Source: Wolbachia endosymbiont (group B) of Protocalliphora azurea
GTDB lineage: Bacteria > Pseudomonadota > Alphaproteobacteria > Rickettsiales > Anaplasmataceae
DNA length: 64,000 nt
Assembly (NCBI RefSeq): GCF_947251865.1
Contig: NZ_OX366394.1
Location: 1,178,001-1,242,000, forward strand
Reading direction: 5' to 3'
The first letter of the stretch is position 1. Each line of letters starts with the position of its first letter. The translations under genes were made by a program, and so were the position numbers. The notes under the pieces are model-generated. The model searched no databases. It was not told where the DNA came from and was given only the letters and a program-made list of their open reading frames with translations. Positions 48,041 through 58,477 of the stretch are shown here, one piece after another.

Positions 48041-48252
48041 TTTATTTGCTAAAAATACTATAAACGCAAAGTGATAGATGTCATGAAAGTAGCCTGACAC
48101 TGGCATCGAGTTAAATTTGCAAGTATAAAAGTTATGCTAAAATATAACGTTTCTGATAATGATAGAAACCAGTGTCAGCTACTTAGATGACACCGTTTAG
48201 TACGCAAATTACCACTGAGCATTTATTTGCAAAAAGTACTATAAACACAAAG
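48041..48252. repeat. Palindromic element (48079-48193) flanked by 31-bp direct repeats
   Basis: TTTATTTGCTAAAAATACTA… at 48041-48071 and its near copy at 48222-48252 match at about 28 of 31 positions. Between them lies a composite palindromic repeat with TGTCATGAAAGTAGCCTGACACTGG at the left and CCAGTGTCAGCTACTTAGATGACA at the right. Confidence 0.7.
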
Positions 48253-48266
48253 CCAGCTTTAGTTTA

Positions 48267-49349
48267 CTACTTCCACTTTAAAGCTATCACATTTTCACTT
48301 AAAGGTTGAGTAGTGAAAACATTTTTAAGTGCGGTAGCTACGTCTATATTTGGATCTCTATCCTTTTCTTTTTTCACTTCTGCAATTACGTAACCAGCTA
48401 CTCCACCTAGCGCTAGACCAACGACAGCTGATGCTATACAAACTCCAATAGCTGCTCCTGCATAATATGCTATTGCCATACCTAAAGCTAAGCCTATTGC
48501 ACTACCAACACCAACATAGATATATTCCTGCAAAAGTTCTTTTTTTTGTATGTAACTTTTTTTTTGTATATAATTTTTAAGATATTCTTCTATATCTGGT
48601 TTTCCATTTTTAGCAGCCCAAATTAGTGCTGTGTTTCCATTATTGTCTTTTGTATTAATATCTGCTTTTGCCGTTTCTACCAGGTACTTCACTACCTCTA
48701 AATGACCCTCTTTAGTAGCACATATTAGAGCAGTGTTTCCCTCTTTATCTTTCATATTAACATCTGCTTTTGCTTCTACTAGGCACTCTACTATATCTAA
48801 ATGACCTCCTACAGCAGCAAGCATTAGTGCTGTTCTTCCTTTATTTCGACTTATAACATTAACATCTGCTTTTGCTCCTATCAGATACTTTACTATACCT
48901 AAATGACCGAATCCAGCAGCAAACATTAATGCAGTGTATTCACAGGTATCTTTTTCATCAATCCTTGCTTTTCCTGCGTGTATCAGCCACTTTGCTATAT
49001 TCACCTCACCTAATCTAATAGCCCACATTAGAGCAGTGTTTCCCTCTTTATCTTTCATATTAACATCTGCTTTTATTCCTATCAGATACTTTACTATACC
49101 TAAATTACCCGATTTAGCAGCCCAAATTAGAGCAGTGTTTCCCTCTTTATCTTTCATATTAACATCTGCTTTTACTCCTATCAGAAACTTCACTACATCT
49201 GGATAACCAAATACAGCAGCTAACATTAATGCAGTACTTCCATGTTCATCTGCAGCATTAATATCTGCTCCGCCCTGTATAGCCTGCTTAACAAGATTTA
49301 GCTGACCGCTTTCAGCAGCATCTAGTAATTGTTTATTTTGTGGTAACAT
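48267..49349 (-). CDS. Ankyrin-repeat protein with C-terminal membrane hairpin, 360 aa
   Basis: Seven or eight ankyrin repeats fill residues 1-255. Several are nearly identical (KADVNMKDKEGNTAL occurs three times), indicating repeat expansion by recombination. Two hydrophobic, Gly/Ala-rich segments follow (about 278-328), then a short charged tail. A GGGGG ribosome site precedes the ATG. The layout suggests a membrane-inserted protein displaying ankyrin repeats. A host-directed role is inferred. Confidence 0.88.
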   Translation of the reverse strand: MLPQNKQLLDAAESGQLNLVKQAIQGGADINAADEHGSTALMLAAVFGYPDVVKFLIGVKADVNMKDKEGNTALIWAAKSGNLGIVKYLIGIKADVNMKDKEGNTALMWAIRLGEVNIAKWLIHAGKARIDEKDTCEYTALMFAAGFGHLGIVKYLIGAKADVNVISRNKGRTALMLAAVGGHLDIVECLVEAKADVNMKDKEGNTALICATKEGHLEVVKYLVETAKADINTKDNNGNTALIWAAKNGKPDIEEYLKNYIQKKSYIQKKELLQEYIYVGVGSAIGLALGMAIAYYAGAAIGVCIASAVVGLALGGVAGYVIAEVKKEKDRDPNIDVATALKNVFTTQPLSENVIALKWK

Positions 49350-49538
49350 ATACCCCCTAAAAAAATTATATAATTTTAAAAAGCTTGAGTAAGAAAAAGT
49401 ATTAATTTCACTCGAAATAGCCTATCTAATTTTAGCATTTTATTTTCTATTAGCAAATATAAATAAAACCCTAAGGCATTTTTTACTGTAGATTAATCAT
49501 TTGATTATAGTATCATTTTAATTAAGCCTATATTTGCA

Positions 49539-50519
49539 ATGTTTATGAAATATAAAGCATTCTTCATACTATTAATTGTTATATCTAACCTGCTTGCTGC
49601 AGAACAGCCTGAAGAAAATAAAAATGAAAGCAGTATAAATCAAGAAGACGTATCGAAAAGCAACACTGATGCTGAAAAAACTTCTCCGCTTCTGAGCGAA
49701 CTCAAAGAAATCACAGACCCAACAAATGTAATCAATAAAGAAGTACCTTCAAGTAATCAAACAAACCTACAGTCTGAAGAGGAGACTAATATAAAAGATA
49801 CCAAAGCTCTAACAAGTCCTTTATCAGAAGAAAAAAAAGAAGAACCTGAAGAGAAGAAAATCAGTCACAATAATCAAACAAACCTACAGCCTGAAGAGGA
49901 GATTAGCAAAAAAGACACCGAACTTTCAACAAGCCAATTAACAGAGAAAAAGAAAGAAGAACAGCCTGACAATATAACACCTGTGAACAAAAAAAATGAA
50001 AAAAGCGAAAAATGGACAAAGCTAAACAAAGAAATAAAAAAACATAAAAGCAAGTCTATATATAAAAGACAATATGATAGCCTAAATGAGCACCTTCCTA
50101 AAACTATATTTACTGATGATTACAGTAAGCAATTTTTTTACTGCATCAAGAAGGGCAACTTAATTTGTCTAAGAGGAGTAATAAATAAGCTAGAAAAAAT
50201 TGGATTAACAATTCAAGAAATACTAAGATTTAGAAATAAATTGGGTGATACTCCTCTAATTTATGCAGTGAAACAAGGTCAAATAGACACAGTTCGCTTT
50301 CTCTTATTACAAGGTGCTGATCCTAGAGTAGTTGATAATAATTTTAAGTCCCCTATTGAAATAGCAATCGAAAGGAATCAGATCAACATAATAAACGCAA
50401 TTGCCGAAATGATGCCATACCTTTTAGAGGATAAAGAAATAAACAATCAAGAAAACTCAGAGATGTATAACTTTGCTATAAAAACAAAAGAAAACACGTG
50501 TGATGCAAAAGATAATTAG
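49539..50519 (+). CDS. Secreted low-complexity protein with C-terminal ankyrin-like repeats
   Basis: A signal peptide (MKYKAFFILLIVISNLLAA; ATG 49545, or 49539 if two extra residues are used) precedes a 150-residue Glu/Lys/Asn/Ser-rich region. This region contains a 39-residue tandem duplication (NQTNLQ…EEE units at 49754 and 49871). The C-terminal 100 residues hold at least two ankyrin-like repeats (DTPLIYAVKQGQIDTVRFLLLQGADP). It overlaps the next secreted protein by 17 bp, so the two are coupled. Periplasmic or surface location is likely; function unknown. Confidence 0.75.
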   Translation: MFMKYKAFFILLIVISNLLAAEQPEENKNESSINQEDVSKSNTDAEKTSPLLSELKEITDPTNVINKEVPSSNQTNLQSEEETNIKDTKALTSPLSEEKKEEPEEKKISHNNQTNLQPEEEISKKDTELSTSQLTEKKKEEQPDNITPVNKKNEKSEKWTKLNKEIKKHKSKSIYKRQYDSLNEHLPKTIFTDDYSKQFFYCIKKGNLICLRGVINKLEKIGLTIQEILRFRNKLGDTPLIYAVKQGQIDTVRFLLLQGADPRVVDNNFKSPIEIAIERNQINIINAIAEMMPYLLEDKEINNQENSEMYNFAIKTKENTCDAKDN

Positions 50520-52269
50520 ACTTTTGATATTAATTTTAGTTGGTCATTTATGCTATGGAGATGATGCAATCAATGATTTTTTAAGTGCTCTGCACGATGT
50601 AAAATACATATCTTACAATACAAAAGATTTTGCTAAATTTTTAGTACAGTGTAATAAAGCCAGCATACCACAAGATTTTAAGAAAGGTTTTGGTCCTAAT
50701 TTAAATGGTGCTAATTTTAGTCAATTGTATTTAAGCAAATCTATTTTTGATGGAGTAAGTTTAATTGGTGCCGATTTTTCTAACACCGATTTATCAGATG
50801 TGTCTTTTATCGATGTTGATTTGCGTGGTGCCAATTTTTCCAATGCTAATTTACATGGCGTTAAAATAAAAGGCACAAATTTAAGTTTTTCAAAATTTGC
50901 TTCTACAAATTTAACAGATATCATATTTGATCAGTCTAATATCAGTTATGCTGATTTTATCAATTCTAATCTCAACAAAGTAAGTATGCGTAATATAATT
51001 GGTTTGCATACCAAGTTTTTGAATGTAAAAATGAATTTCTCCAATTTATCAAACTCAAGTGCAAGCTACATCAATTTTAGTGATAGTGAAATAAACGACA
51101 CTGTTATGCAGAAAAATAATTTCGACAACGCAAGTTTCTTTGGAGTGGATGCACATAAGCTCAAGGTACAATTTTCTTCATTAAAAAATGCTAACATATA
51201 TGGTGCAGAAATAAAAAAATCGGATTTTACAGGTAGCAATCTTTCAAACGCCTATTTTAATTCTTCCATTATAGTCAACAGTAATTTCGAAAAAGCCAAT
51301 TTAAGCAATTCACAAATTTCCTATGTGAAAGGGGATAATTCAAACTTCATTAAATCTATACTAAATGGTTCCAAGATAAAACATGCATATGTTTTCGAAG
51401 CAGACCTTCAGGATGCTGATTTATCTAATATTGATTTTAGTTTTAGTGAATTGTATAAAGTTAATACCTATAACGCTAACATTTGTCATGGAAAGTTTCA
51501 TAATACTAAAGTTGTGAATTCTGACATGAGTGGTTCGTTCTTTGATCATTCATTGTTTACCTCTGCAAAAATAGAAGATTCAGATCTTTCTAGAACTTCA
51601 ATTTATAAGACAAAAATTAAAGACTCTCAAATTTATAATAGTACTCTTTCCCACCATAATATGGATTCGAGTGAGATAGAAAATTCAATATTCTTCAAAT
51701 TATTAGCTGATAATTCGAGCTGGTCTAAGTCAAAAGTCACTAATTCAAACTTTATTGAAAGTGATTTCAAATCCTCCGTGTTTTATGATAATGCCTTTAG
51801 AAAGACTAGTTTTTTTCTTAGCAATTTGAATAATTCAACAGTGAGTGATGTCTCTTTCCTCTCTTCAAGCATATATAAAAGTTCAATTGCTGATATTCAT
51901 TTAACAGATTGCAAATTTGATAATTCAATTATGATTGACAATCAGGGACAGAGCAAAATTACAGGTCTAGAGAGTGCTATAACTTCAATTAAAGATCTGC
52001 AAGAGAAAATATCGCAGGGTGAAAAATTTGATGTAAATTATTCTTACTTTGAGTTTAAAGATATGAATTTAGAAAATGCTATTTTTTCTAATTCAATATT
52101 AAGCAGAGCAAAGTTTGTAAACGTTAATTTGAATAAGGCAAATCTTGAAAAAGCCGATTTACGTTATACTGTCTTTGATAATTCCTCTCTTATTGATGCC
52201 AATTTATCAAATTCTAATTTAGAGGGCTCTAGTCTTTTAAACTTTGATTTAAAAAATACAAAGTCTTAA
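50503..52269 (+). CDS. Secreted pentapeptide-repeat protein, 588 aa
   Basis: A short signal peptide (LLILILVGHLCYG) precedes more than 80 pentapeptide repeats of the A(N/D)(L/F)xx type across almost the entire chain (GANFSQLYLSKSIF, DLRGANFSNANLHG). These fold as a right-handed quadrilateral beta-helix. I use ATG 50503, one codon after a GTG. It overlaps the preceding secreted gene by 17 bp. Pentapeptide proteins can mimic DNA or act as binding surfaces. An exported one of this length has no assigned role. Confidence 0.85.
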   Translation: MQKIIRLLILILVGHLCYGDDAINDFLSALHDVKYISYNTKDFAKFLVQCNKASIPQDFKKGFGPNLNGANFSQLYLSKSIFDGVSLIGADFSNTDLSDVSFIDVDLRGANFSNANLHGVKIKGTNLSFSKFASTNLTDIIFDQSNISYADFINSNLNKVSMRNIIGLHTKFLNVKMNFSNLSNSSASYINFSDSEINDTVMQKNNFDNASFFGVDAHKLKVQFSSLKNANIYGAEIKKSDFTGSNLSNAYFNSSIIVNSNFEKANLSNSQISYVKGDNSNFIKSILNGSKIKHAYVFEADLQDADLSNIDFSFSELYKVNTYNANICHGKFHNTKVVNSDMSGSFFDHSLFTSAKIEDSDLSRTSIYKTKIKDSQIYNSTLSHHNMDSSEIENSIFFKLLADNSSWSKSKVTNSNFIESDFKSSVFYDNAFRKTSFFLSNLNNSTVSDVSFLSSSIYKSSIADIHLTDCKFDNSIMIDNQGQSKITGLESAITSIKDLQEKISQGEKFDVNYSYFEFKDMNLENAIFSNSILSRAKFVNVNLNKANLEKADLRYTVFDNSSLIDANLSNSNLEGSSLLNFDLKNTKS

Positions 52270-52304
52270 AAAAGCTCTATAATGTACTTGTTAAATAAAG
52301 AAAA

Positions 52305-52913
52305 ATGACCGTAAAAAATGAGGGCATACTACTGATTCTATCCTCTCCTTCTGGAGCTGGAAAAACTACTATATCAGAAAAATTACTTGAGCAATCAACT
52401 GATTTAGTTATGTCTGTTTCTATGACTACACGCAAACCTCGTCCCGGTGAAGTAAACGGAAAAGACTATTTTTTCGTTACTGAAGAAAAGTTTCACGAAC
52501 TATGTAAGGCTGGTCAAATGCTTGAATATGCCAAAGTTTTTGAGAATTTTTACGGTATACCAAAAGATTTTATAGAACAAAACCTGAGCAGTGGAATAAG
52601 TGTTTTACTGAATATAGATTGGCAAGGAGCATTTCATTTGTTTGAAATCTTAAGAGAAAAAGTTGTAAGTGTTTTTATACTACCTCCCTCAATGGAAGAG
52701 CTTAGACTGCGTCTACAAAGGCGTAATAGTGATGATGAAATTGAAATAGAGCGTAGATTAGCCGAAGCGCAAAAAGAGATAAGTAAAAGTAATAAATATG
52801 ATTACGTAATAATTAATGATAATCTTGATAAAAGCGTAGAAGAGATAAAATCAATACTAAGTAAAGGAATGCTTAAAAAATTAGAAGAAAAATCAAGTTT
52901 GAAAGATCTATAA
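52305..52913 (+). CDS. gmk: Guanylate kinase
   Basis: Phosphorylates GMP to GDP. The P-loop SSPSGAGKTTISEKLL is at the N-terminus, with the GMP-binding SMTTRKPRPGEVNGKDYFFV segment. The 202-residue length is typical. Confidence 0.96.
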   Translation: MTVKNEGILLILSSPSGAGKTTISEKLLEQSTDLVMSVSMTTRKPRPGEVNGKDYFFVTEEKFHELCKAGQMLEYAKVFENFYGIPKDFIEQNLSSGISVLLNIDWQGAFHLFEILREKVVSVFILPPSMEELRLRLQRRNSDDEIEIERRLAEAQKEISKSNKYDYVIINDNLDKSVEEIKSILSKGMLKKLEEKSSLKDL

Positions 52914-53157
52914 AAATATTTGTTTATCTCTTTTAGCAGCATTCACGCTTCACAGTTTAGCCACATTTATTATTTTTTAAGATAAAATAGTTAAAATAGT
53001 AGACAAGTGCTAAAGTGGGGATTTGACTATGACAATAGATTTTCTAATAGAAACTAGTTTTCTGCCTTTTCACCTATATTTCGATAACATCTAGCTCAAT
53101 TTAAAAGTTTAATACAATTCGTTAACGCCAAATAGCTTTTAATATTGAGGTTTTAAT
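52914..53157. other. Intergenic region before the degron-bearing ankyrin gene
   Basis: AT-rich leader of 244 bp with no open frame of note. It ends with a TTGAGG ribosome site before the ATG at 53158. Confidence 0.4.
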
Positions 53158-55206
53158 ATGAGTATAGATTCAAGTGTATTAGTTAGTAATGCAAATAAAC
53201 TAGACAAATGTATAAACAAAAATGAAAAACAAGATAAAAAAGACAAGCAATTGTATAATATTATAGAGAGAAAGGTAAAAAAAGAAAAACATAAGCATGA
53301 AAAACCAAGAAGTCGAGATGGAACACTCAAGGAATGTAAAAGGTTATTTAAGGAAGGCGCTAGTCCTGAAGTATTAACTAAATTAGAAGAATCGCTTAGA
53401 GAACAGGAAAAATATCACAGATATTATGTCCAATGTTTCCTTCCAGTGCTAGGTGAAGTAATAGAACGATCGAAAAGAATATCAAATGAAACAAAAAAAC
53501 AAGTAATTTCTGAAGTCACTAAAAGTTGTTTTAGTAGGTACAGCGAACAAGACAGTGGCTACGGTAGCGATTTTGAAGATGAAATAAACGGAATATCAGA
53601 TTCTGATAGCGATTTTGAAGATGGAATAAACGGAATATCGGATTCTGATAATGACGTTCAATTACTAAATGCAATCCAAAATGGAAACAACAGGAAATTT
53701 AGAAAATACCTAAAAGATTGCACAAATATCAGTGGCATAACAGATGAAAAAGTAAATAATATTTTACACCTTATTGCATCGCTCAAAAAGAAACAAAAGC
53801 TTAAGTTTCTAGATACCTTGATAAAAATAGCTAACGAGAAAAATTTAGTACAACTTGTTGATAGTGAAAATCAAGAAGGAAAGACTCCTTTTCAGGTAGC
53901 ACTAATTAACAAGATAATAAAAGGGAAACATGATTCTCACACAATCCAAGATAACGATAACACACTTAAGTTTCTTGCAAAATTGTTAAAGTATGGAGCC
54001 AAGCTAAGCTTACCTACAGAGGATTTAGAAAAATTATCTAAAAAGCAAAATGAATACTATCTTAAATTTTTAGAGAAATTGGCTGAGCGAAAACCAGAAA
54101 TAAAAACAAAAGTTGAAGAAGTTATAGCCCATACCATAAATACTCCAGATAGTAATGATAATTATCAACTACATTTAGCAATTAAAGATAAAGATGAAAA
54201 ATCTTTTAAGGAATTATTGAAAAAAGGAGCAGATATTAACCTTAAAGATGCAAATGGCAATAATGCTTTACACCATATTGCCTTGCTGAGAGGGAAGCAA
54301 AAAGTTACATGCTTGAAATTAATATCAGCCTTAGTAAAAGAAAGAAAAATATCTGAAGATAAATTAGATGAAGCTATAAAAGCAACTAACAGGCAAGGAA
54401 ATACACCTCTAGAATTAGCACTAAAGAAAAAAGCAGAAAAAAAAAGTATCGAATACCTATCGCAAGAAACAATTTTTGATTTAGCAACTAATTATGATAA
54501 TACAACAAAGTTTTGTGCAGCATTATTACAAAACGGTGCTAACCCTGATTCTTTATGGTTAGAAGATCCAGAACTCCATACTAAAAAGTACTATTTAACT
54601 TTACGAGATCTAAAAGATTGTTCAAGCACTCCACAGAAAGCACAGGAGAAAGCTAAAGAACTAAAAGAGAAGCTTGAGGAAAAATACCACTGTGGAACTG
54701 CTTCGAAAAAATGTCAATCAGGCATTAAAAAGCTAGGTTCTGGTGTAAAAAAAGGAGCATCTGTTGTATGGAAATGCATTGATCCGGGCAGGAGAGCTAG
54801 TGTATTGTTAGCAATCACAGTAGCAACTACTATTATTACAATGGTAACACTTTCTTGCTTTCAAGGACAAATTGCAATTGGAGCAGCGTTACCCATCATA
54901 GCTATAACAGGAGTGGTCTGTCTGATATTCACTTTGGGACTTAGCGGCATTAGGAAGTCTGTTAAGGAATTAACCAACGATAAGCAAAGCCGTAAAGATG
55001 ATCACCTAGCTGCAAAACAACCTGAAAATATTACTGAACAACAAAATTTAGCTAACAACTCAGCAGAGCAAGAAGTACAAAGATCGTCAAATCAATCGGA
55101 GCATACAGAAAGCCCAGCTACTCAAATGAGCTATGTATCAATACTACGTCAATTTATAAATAAACCAGATGGGTTAACTAATAAATTCTCTTTTCCGGGG
55201 CGATGA
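53158..55206 (+). CDS. Ankyrin-type candidate effector with DSGxxS degron and membrane hairpin, 682 aa
   Basis: In order: a Lys-rich helical N-terminus (1-130); an acidic patch with D132-S-G-Y-G-S137, an exact DSGxxS phosphodegron, followed by a 14-residue tandem duplication ([14 protein letters not shown] twice). Then come divergent ankyrin repeats (about 165-480, clearest at residues 340-400: [20 protein letters not shown]), a Lys/Glu helical region, two hydrophobic segments (about 545-600) and a hydrophilic tail. It overlaps the convergent sdhA by 29 bp. The function is unrecognised. Motif and layout point to a host-exposed, membrane-anchored protein. Confidence 0.78.
   Translation: MSIDSSVLVSNANKLDKCINKNEKQDKKDKQLYNIIERKVKKEKHKHEKPRSRDGTLKECKRLFKEGASPEVLTKLEESLREQEKYHRYYVQCFLPVLGEVIERSKRISNETKKQVISEVTKSCFSRYSEQDSGYGSDFEDEINGISDSDSDFEDGINGISDSDNDVQLLNAIQNGNNRKFRKYLKDCTNISGITDEKVNNILHLIASLKKKQKLKFLDTLIKIANEKNLVQLVDSENQEGKTPFQVALINKIIKGKHDSHTIQDNDNTLKFLAKLLKYGAKLSLPTEDLEKLSKKQNEYYLKFLEKLAERKPEIKTKVEEVIAHTINTPDSNDNYQLHLAIKDKDEKSFKELLKKGADINLKDANGNNALHHIALLRGKQKVTCLKLISALVKERKISEDKLDEAIKATNRQGNTPLELALKKKAEKKSIEYLSQETIFDLATNYDNTTKFCAALLQNGANPDSLWLEDPELHTKKYYLTLRDLKDCSSTPQKAQEKAKELKEKLEEKYHCGTASKKCQSGIKKLGSGVKKGASVVWKCIDPGRRASVLLAITVATTIITMVTLSCFQGQIAIGAALPIIAITGVVCLIFTLGLSGIRKSVKELTNDKQSRKDDHLAAKQPENITEQQNLANNSAEQEVQRSSNQSEHTESPATQMSYVSILRQFINKPDGLTNKFSFPGR
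53566..53649 (+). repeat. 42-bp tandem duplication inside the ankyrin effector gene
   Basis: Two 42-bp units (53566-53607 and 53608-53649) differ at two positions and encode the acidic [13 protein letters not shown] segment twice, right after the degron. Confidence 0.85.
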
Positions 55207-56977
55207 AATCAATCTCATCGCTCAGAGTTTTTTCAGCAACTTTTTTATAGTCAATTTCTACACTAACTTGGCTTTTCTCTTCTTTAAGCCATGCTATAGT
55301 ATGCTTCATCCAGTTTTTATCATCACGTTCAGGGAAATCTTCACGAGCATGAGCACCCCTGCTTTCCTCGCGATTAGCTGCGCATTCCATGGTAATAACT
55401 GCTTGTGGAATCATATTGGCAAGCTCCAGAGCTTCAACCAAATCACTATTCCATATCATACTACGATCTTCAACTGCAATGTTAGGCATCATTTTTGCTA
55501 CTTCTTTTATAGCTTTTTTACCTTCCTCTAAAACTTCAGCAACACGGAATACCGATGCATATTTCTGCATAGTGTGCTGCATTTCACTTCGTATTTTTGC
55601 TACTTTGAACTCTCCGGAAGCAAATCTCATTTTATTAAATCTATCTACTATCCAGTCTGTGCAGTCTGAATGCAATTTTTTATGTGGTGTATCAGGTTTC
55701 AATTTTTCTTTTGCCCTAAGCGCGGCAGCTCTACCAAAAACCACAAGATCAAGAAGCGAGTTAGAGCCAAGTCGATTTGCACCATGTACAGAAACACATG
55801 CTGCCTCTCCTATTGCAAATAATCCTTCTACCACTTCTTCTTTACCTTTTTGCAACGTGATCACTTCCCCATGATAGTTGGTCGGAATACCGCCCATGTT
55901 GTAGTGAACAGTTGGAATAACAGGTATCGGATCTTTAGTAACATCAACTCCTGCAAAGGTTTTTGCTGTTTCACTAATACCTGGCAATCTGAGTTTGATC
56001 ACTTCCGGATCAAGATGCGATATATTCAAGTACATGTGATCTTTCTTTGGCCCAACTCCCCTTCCCTCTCTAATTTCAATTGTCATTGCTCGACTTACTA
56101 CATCACGAGAAGCCAAATCTTTTGCCTTTGGCGCATAACGTTCCATAAACTTCTCACCCTGAGAATTAACGAGGTACCCACCTTCACCGCGGCATCCTTC
56201 CGTCATCAAGCACCCTGAGCCATATATTCCTGTTGGATGAAATTGCACAAACTCCATATCTTCAAGTGGCAACCCAGCTCTTACCACCATGCCATTACCA
56301 TCACCTGTGCAGGTGTGTGCACTTGTTGCAGAAAAATAAACACGTCCATAACCACCTGTTGCTATTACCACAAAATGTGCACGAAATCTATGCAACGTAC
56401 CATCACACAGCGACCAAGCTATCACCCCACAGCATGTCCCTTTGTCCATAATCAAATCGATTACAAAATATTCGACAAAAAATTCAGCGTTAAATTTAAG
56501 ACATTGCTGATATAGAGTATGAAGAATTGCATGCCCAGTTTTATCTGCTGCTGCACAAGTACGCTGAGCCGATTTTCCTTTACCAAAGTGAGTTGTCATT
56601 CCACCAAAGGCACGCTGATATATTTTTCCATCTTCCGTACGAGAAAAGGGTACACCAAAATTTTCAAGTTCAATCACAGCTTTGGCAGCATTTTTACACA
56701 TATACTCTATTGCATCTTGATCGCCAAGCCAGTCTGAACCTTTTATTGTGTCATACGCATGCCAGCGCCAATCATCTTCAGCAATGTTGCTCAAGGCTGC
56801 ACTAATTCCGCCTTGTGCTGCAACTGTATGACTCCGTGTAGGGAAAATCTTAGAAATACAGGCAACTGAAAAATTAGTTGCAGCCATTCCAAGTGTTGCT
56901 CTAAGCCCTGCTCCACCTGCACCCACTATCACCACATCATACTCATGCTCTATGATTTCATACGCTGACTTATCCAT
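55178..56977 (-). CDS. sdhA: Succinate dehydrogenase flavoprotein subunit
   Basis: Complex II flavoprotein that oxidises succinate to fumarate at the inner membrane. The dinucleotide fold [13 protein letters not shown] and the FAD-linking His in [15 protein letters not shown] are near the N-terminus. The [21 protein letters not shown] segment and the catalytic Arg region are conserved. I use ATG 56977; a GTG two codons upstream (56983) is possible. Confidence 0.97.
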   Translation of the reverse strand: MDKSAYEIIEHEYDVVIVGAGGAGLRATLGMAATNFSVACISKIFPTRSHTVAAQGGISAALSNIAEDDWRWHAYDTIKGSDWLGDQDAIEYMCKNAAKAVIELENFGVPFSRTEDGKIYQRAFGGMTTHFGKGKSAQRTCAAADKTGHAILHTLYQQCLKFNAEFFVEYFVIDLIMDKGTCCGVIAWSLCDGTLHRFRAHFVVIATGGYGRVYFSATSAHTCTGDGNGMVVRAGLPLEDMEFVQFHPTGIYGSGCLMTEGCRGEGGYLVNSQGEKFMERYAPKAKDLASRDVVSRAMTIEIREGRGVGPKKDHMYLNISHLDPEVIKLRLPGISETAKTFAGVDVTKDPIPVIPTVHYNMGGIPTNYHGEVITLQKGKEEVVEGLFAIGEAACVSVHGANRLGSNSLLDLVVFGRAAALRAKEKLKPDTPHKKLHSDCTDWIVDRFNKMRFASGEFKVAKIRSEMQHTMQKYASVFRVAEVLEEGKKAIKEVAKMMPNIAVEDRSMIWNSDLVEALELANMIPQAVITMECAANREESRGAHAREDFPERDDKNWMKHTIAWLKEEKSQVSVEIDYKKVAEKTLSDEIDFIAPEKRIY

Positions 56978-56983
56978 ATCCAC

Positions 56984-57185
56984 TTATTTTATCATCACAG
57001 GCTTATAATATCACAGAAGTAGAAAAAATCTATACAAGTTTTCTGGATGTAAGCTTCTGAAACAAATCTATAGTAAACGATGTAATAACAACCATAGGGC
57101 GTCATGAAAGTAGCTGAAATTGGAATGACACTATCATAAAGGAATAAGTGTAGTTATTTGCATAACATTGATGACTTATGCCTAT
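56984..57185. repeat. Intergenic region with palindromic repeat copy
   Basis: CGTCATGAAAGTAGCTGAAATTGGAATGACA at about 57100-57130 is a shortened copy of the dispersed repeat. Otherwise nothing is visible. Confidence 0.55.
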
Positions 57186-57596
57186 TTAATTAGATCTAAA
57201 ATTAGATAGAAAAAGGTAATCTTGATAAAACTCATTTACAACAAGTTCTCTCGCACTTGAATTTTCCGTTTGCACTTTTTTGTATCCTAATTTATGGCTT
57301 ATTGAATCTTTATATGAACTAACTGCTTTATATATCTTACTTACCTCTCCTGGAAAGATACCACCAACAATTATAACGCATAACCCTGCAACTGTTGCAA
57401 AAGCTAGAGTTAAACTTTGCCTCCAGTTAGCTTTTTTTTCTTGTATACCAGCAGGGCACAATTCACTTGACATTTCTTTTAGATACTCATGCCACATGTG
57501 ATTGCAGTTTGTACATTTCACTTTTCTTCCAGATTCACCTATTTGCCCACGAGATACTAAGTAAGTTTTAGTACAATTATGACATTGTATTTTCAT
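57186..57596 (-). CDS. MJ0042-type zinc-ribbon membrane protein
   Basis: A CxxC…CxxC zinc ribbon (CHNC and CTNC, residues 4-33, ending MWHEY) at the N-terminus is followed by one transmembrane segment (LTLAFATVAGLCVIIVGGIF) and a short C-terminal domain. The MJ0042/zinc-ribbon_5 family is common in alphaproteobacteria. The role is not established. It is divergent from dapD with 38 bp between starts. Confidence 0.85.
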   Translation of the reverse strand: MKIQCHNCTKTYLVSRGQIGESGRKVKCTNCNHMWHEYLKEMSSELCPAGIQEKKANWRQSLTLAFATVAGLCVIIVGGIFPGEVSKIYKAVSSYKDSISHKLGYKKVQTENSSARELVVNEFYQDYLFLSNFRSN

Positions 57597-57634
57597 AGTG
57601 CTTACGTATAAAATAATATAAATTTGATATCAAT

Positions 57635-58477
57635 ATGTATATAATAAATGAAAAATTTGCAACTAAAAAATTACAAGATGAGATAGAAAATATTTGGAAA
57701 GATAAAGAAAAACTTAACGACTATAATCTAAAACACGAAGCAAGATTAATAATCAAAGAGGTAATTGAGTTACTTGACAGTGGTAAAATTAGAGTAGCAG
57801 AAAAGCTATCAAGTGGAGAATGGATAGTACATAAGTGGATAAAGCAGTCAATATTATTACATTTCCTCACTGAGGAAAGCAAAATAATAGACAACACCAA
57901 TTGCTGGTTTGACAAAATCGGTAGTAAGTTTAGTGAATGGAATGAAGAAAAATTTTACCAGTCAAAAATTAGAGCAGTCCCTGGATGTTTTGTCCGCCAA
58001 TCTGCTTACATAGGTAAAAATGTTGTTCTAATGCCAAGCTTTATCAACGTTGGTGCATACATTGATTCTGGCACAATGATAGACACTTGGTCAACAGTTG
58101 GTAGTTGTGCACAAATAGGAAAAAACTGTCATATTTCCGGTGGAGTGGGAATAGGAGGAGTTCTTGAGCCTATTCAAGCTTCTCCAGTCATTATAGAGGA
58201 TAATTGCTTTATTGGAGCGCGCAGTGAGGTAGCCGAAGGTGTCATAATAAGAGAAGGATCAGTCCTTAGTATGGGGGTGTTTATTGGAGCATCAACAAAA
58301 ATTATTGACAGAGAAACAAGCAAGATATTTTATGGTGAAGTACCACCTTACTCTGTAGTTGTATCAGGATCTACTCCACCTAAAAACAACATTTCAACCT
58401 ATTGCGCAGTTATAGTAAAAAAAGTGGACGAGAAGACGAGATCAAAAACTTCTATAAATGAAATATTGAGAATCTAA
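57635..58477 (+). CDS. dapD: Tetrahydrodipicolinate N-succinyltransferase
   Basis: A left-handed beta-helix (hexapeptide) transferase of the succinylase branch of lysine/meso-diaminopimelate synthesis. The 280-residue protein shows the hexapeptide core ([24 protein letters not shown]) and the [25 protein letters not shown] segment. It supports retention of DAP synthesis alongside murD. Confidence 0.95.
   Translation: MYIINEKFATKKLQDEIENIWKDKEKLNDYNLKHEARLIIKEVIELLDSGKIRVAEKLSSGEWIVHKWIKQSILLHFLTEESKIIDNTNCWFDKIGSKFSEWNEEKFYQSKIRAVPGCFVRQSAYIGKNVVLMPSFINVGAYIDSGTMIDTWSTVGSCAQIGKNCHISGGVGIGGVLEPIQASPVIIEDNCFIGARSEVAEGVIIREGSVLSMGVFIGASTKIIDRETSKIFYGEVPPYSVVVSGSTPPKNNISTYCAVIVKKVDEKTRSKTSINEILRI

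Larger units (their letters stand above)
47773..48266. other. 494-bp intergenic region: orphan leader, palindromic element and direct repeats
   Basis: It holds an orphan minus-strand leader ending in a five-codon frame (47788-47970), a palindromic repeat (48079-48193), and a 31-bp imperfect direct repeat on each side of it (48041-48071 and 48222-48252). I see no protein-coding gene. Confidence 0.7.

Noticed and set aside
55389..55874. 161-residue open frame antisense to sdhA
   Set aside because: It mirrors the conserved sdhA codons on the other strand and has no ribosome site or family resemblance.
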